Source: Oceanobacillus_B kapialis (lineage in GTDB: Bacteria; Bacillota; Bacilli; Bacillales; Amphibacillaceae). Taken from it: 23,671 bases of DNA. Both the position numbers and the translations under genes were made by a program. Of the stretch, positions 21,986 to 23,671 are shown one piece after another. Location of the stretch: assembly GCF_042685265.1 (NCBI RefSeq), contig NZ_JBHUMX010000008.1; one strand, given 5' to 3'. Below the pieces are notes generated by a model that was not told the DNA's origin, did not search any database, and was given only the letters and a program-made list of their open reading frames with translations. Numbering within the stretch: position 1 is the stretch's first letter; each line of letters starts with the position of its first letter.

Positions 21986-22020
21986 TATGTATTATGCTAC
22001 ATGAAATGGAGAGGCTTTTT

Positions 22021-23508
22021 TTGACTAACTTACACACACCTAAAGCAGTAATTGTTATATTCGGCGCAACAGGGGATTTAGCGAAACGTAAGCTTTTCCC
22101 TTCCATTTATAAACTATATAAAAGTGGTAAAATTGGAGAAGACTTTGCAGTCGTAGGACTAGCAAGAAGACCTTGGACCAACGATGTCTTCCGCACCAAT
22201 GTGAAGGAATCCTTGCAAAATGCCCTCTCGATAGAAGATGATGCAGAAGAGTTCACTTCCCATTTTTACTATCATTCATTTGATGTGACCCAAGCAGAGT
22301 CATATACCGAACTTAACGGATTATTAACAGACTTGGAGTCTACCTACGAAACAGGTGGAAACAGAATCTTTTACTTGGCCATGGCACCTGAATACTTCGG
22401 TTCCATCGCCCATCGTCTTGAACAAAATGGCTTGAAAAACAGCGGCGGTTGGACACGCCTCGTTATTGAAAAACCGTTTGGTCACGATCTAAAATCAGCA
22501 AAAGAACTAAACAAAGAAATTCGTGTAGCCTTTGATGAAGACCAAATTTATCGTATTGACCATTATTTAGGGAAAGAGATGGTACAAAACATCGAGGTAA
22601 TCCGGTTTGCTAACGGCATTTTCGAACATTTGTGGAATAACCGGTCTATTTCCAATGTCCAAATTACTTCAAGTGAAGAGCTCGGAGTAGAAGATCGTGC
22701 TCGTTATTACGATCATTCTGGAGCAGCACGGGATATGGTGCAAAACCATATGCTACAAATGGTTGCATTGCTTGCCATGGAGCCACCAATTAAATTGACC
22801 ACAGACGAAATTCGTTCAGAAAAAGTAAAAGCATTACGCGCATTACGCCAGCTTGACCCAGAGGAAGTGGACGAGTATTTCGTACGGGGACAATATGGTA
22901 AAGGGATCATGAAAGGAAATGAAGTAGCCGGCTATCGCGAAGAGGCAGAAGAGCTACATGATTCTAATACGGAAACTTTTGTGGCTGGTAAAGTAATGAT
23001 AGATAATTATCGCTGGGCTGGTGTCCCATTCTACATTCGTACCGGAAAACGCATGGCGGAAAAATGTACAAAAATCGTAGTAGAATTCAAAGACATTCCA
23101 ATGAATCTTTATTACAAAGAAGAAGCGGAAAAACATCCTAATTTGCTTGTGATTAACATCCAGCCAAATGAGGGTATTACACTATACCTTAATGCGAAAA
23201 AATCTGGTATGGGTTCCATGGCTGAGCCTATTCAGCTGTCTTACACGAATAACGGTGTCAGCGGGATGAACACACCGGAAGCTTATGAAAAACTGTTATT
23301 TGATTGCATGATCGGTGATACGACCAATTTCACCCATTGGGACGAGGTAGCTCATTCTTGGGCCTTTATCGACACTATTTTAAACAGATGGGAAGCAGTA
23401 AAAGCAGATTTCCCGAATTATGATTCCGGATCCATGGGACCAGAAGCAGCAAATGAGCTTTTAGAAAAAGATGGCTTCCACTGGTGGGACGTTGAAAAAG
23501 ATAAATAA
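22021..23508 (+). CDS. zwf: Glucose-6-phosphate 1-dehydrogenase
   Basis: A 495-residue cytosolic enzyme that oxidises glucose 6-phosphate to 6-phosphogluconolactone with NADP, the entry step of the oxidative pentose phosphate pathway. GATGDLAKRK (15-24) is the coenzyme loop, EKPFG (150-154) is conserved and RIDHYLGKE (178-186) is the substrate and catalytic motif. Length agrees with Bacillus Zwf (about 490). TTG at 22021 is chosen: GGAGAGG (22008-22014) is 6 nt upstream; ATG 21994 lacks an RBS and lies at the predicted transcription start. It is monocistronic, with a promoter upstream and a terminator downstream. It works with Gnd, encoded at 10311-11720. Confidence 0.95.
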   Translation: MTNLHTPKAVIVIFGATGDLAKRKLFPSIYKLYKSGKIGEDFAVVGLARRPWTNDVFRTNVKESLQNALSIEDDAEEFTSHFYYHSFDVTQAESYTELNGLLTDLESTYETGGNRIFYLAMAPEYFGSIAHRLEQNGLKNSGGWTRLVIEKPFGHDLKSAKELNKEIRVAFDEDQIYRIDHYLGKEMVQNIEVIRFANGIFEHLWNNRSISNVQITSSEELGVEDRARYYDHSGAARDMVQNHMLQMVALLAMEPPIKLTTDEIRSEKVKALRALRQLDPEEVDEYFVRGQYGKGIMKGNEVAGYREEAEELHDSNTETFVAGKVMIDNYRWAGVPFYIRTGKRMAEKCTKIVVEFKDIPMNLYYKEEAEKHPNLLVINIQPNEGITLYLNAKKSGMGSMAEPIQLSYTNNGVSGMNTPEAYEKLLFDCMIGDTTNFTHWDEVAHSWAFIDTILNRWEAVKADFPNYDSGSMGPEAANELLEKDGFHWWDVEKDK

Positions 23509-23542
23509 TTCATGTCTTAGACAGATTTAAAAACTGAAGGAG

Positions 23543-23573
23543 CAGCCCCGAAAGTGATTGGGGCTGTTTTTTT
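23543..23573 (+). terminator. Intrinsic terminator of zwf
   Basis: CAGCCCC (23543-23549) pairs with GGGGCTG (23560-23566) over a 10-nt loop, followed by seven T. The right inverted-repeat arm starts at the next base. Confidence 0.9.
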
Positions 23574-23671
23574 ATTACTGGTTTTAAAACCACAGGCTCT
23601 GCCTGTGTGAGAATTCAACTTGTAGAGTTGTAACAGAAAAAACTCCTTTCGGTATAATAGAGTTGGCCGTC
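23574..23671 (+). repeat. Right arm of the 98-bp perfect inverted repeat
   Basis: Exact reverse complement of 7-104. Reading outward: GGTTTTAAAACC (23580-23591), hairpin CACAGGC/GCCTGTG (23591-23607), a weaker hairpin CAACT/AGTTG (23616-23630), then GTAACA (23630-23635), 17 bp, TATAAT (23653-23658): an outward promoter. It runs to the last base of the window and may continue. Confidence 0.85.

Noticed and set aside
21994..22020. ATG at 21994 as the zwf start
   Set aside because: No RBS, and it coincides with the predicted transcription start; TTG at 22021 has GGAGAGG at good spacing.
7..23671. Calling the whole window a composite transposon
   Set aside because: The matching ends are inverted repeats of an element whose body is not visible; housekeeping genes lie inside and target duplications cannot be seen.

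Overview
The window looks like chromosome from a low-GC, probably salt-tolerant member of the Bacillaceae; I cannot name the genus. The reasons are strong AGGAGG-type ribosome binding sites, sigma-B-like promoters, a gas vesicle cluster in the gene order of Priestia (Bacillus) megaterium, a BCCT compatible-solute transporter and an acidic secreted subtilase.

Layout. (1) 1-3060: a 98-bp repeat at the left edge, an APC-family amino acid permease (-), and a ~1 kb non-coding tandem array of 41/42-bp units. (2) 3072-9750: a large secreted S8 protease (-), a TetR/AcrR regulator (-) and a divergent BCCT transporter (+). (3) 9761-12926: a second 42-bp array with the same core word, NADP-type 6-phosphogluconate dehydrogenase (-) and a TagO/WecA-type sugar-phosphate transferase (-). 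(4) 13240-14121: a four-helix membrane protein resembling ATP synthase subunit c, and a YflT-like general stress protein. (5) 14296-20520: a gas vesicle operon, gvpP-Q-B-[structured RNA]-R(O)-F-G-L-S-K-J-T-U, starting at a sigma-B-like promoter and ending at an intrinsic terminator. (6) 20667-23573: a split ThrE-type exporter and glucose-6-phosphate dehydrogenase. The same 98-bp repeat, inverted, closes the window.

How it fits together. GvpB is the shell protein, with GvpJ and GvpS as minor shell-family proteins; F, G, L, K and R(O) are assembly factors; P, Q, T and U are accessory proteins. GvpN, the AAA+ ATPase normally found between R and F, is absent, and no separate gvpA precedes gvpP. 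The stress gene upstream carries a sigma-B-like promoter with the same geometry as the gvp promoter, so flotation may belong to the general stress response. The BCCT transporter suggests osmotic adaptation. Zwf and Gnd, the two dehydrogenases of the oxidative pentose phosphate pathway, sit on either side of the gas vesicle island.

Most unusual: a ~210-nt foldable, gene-free segment between gvpB and gvpR; four copies of a two-hairpin dispersed repeat around the gvp genes; two tandem arrays with a shared core at 21-bp spacing; identical inverted repeats at both window edges, each directly behind an intrinsic terminator; and the subunit-c-like protein. All pairings, promoters and family calls were made by eye from sequence.
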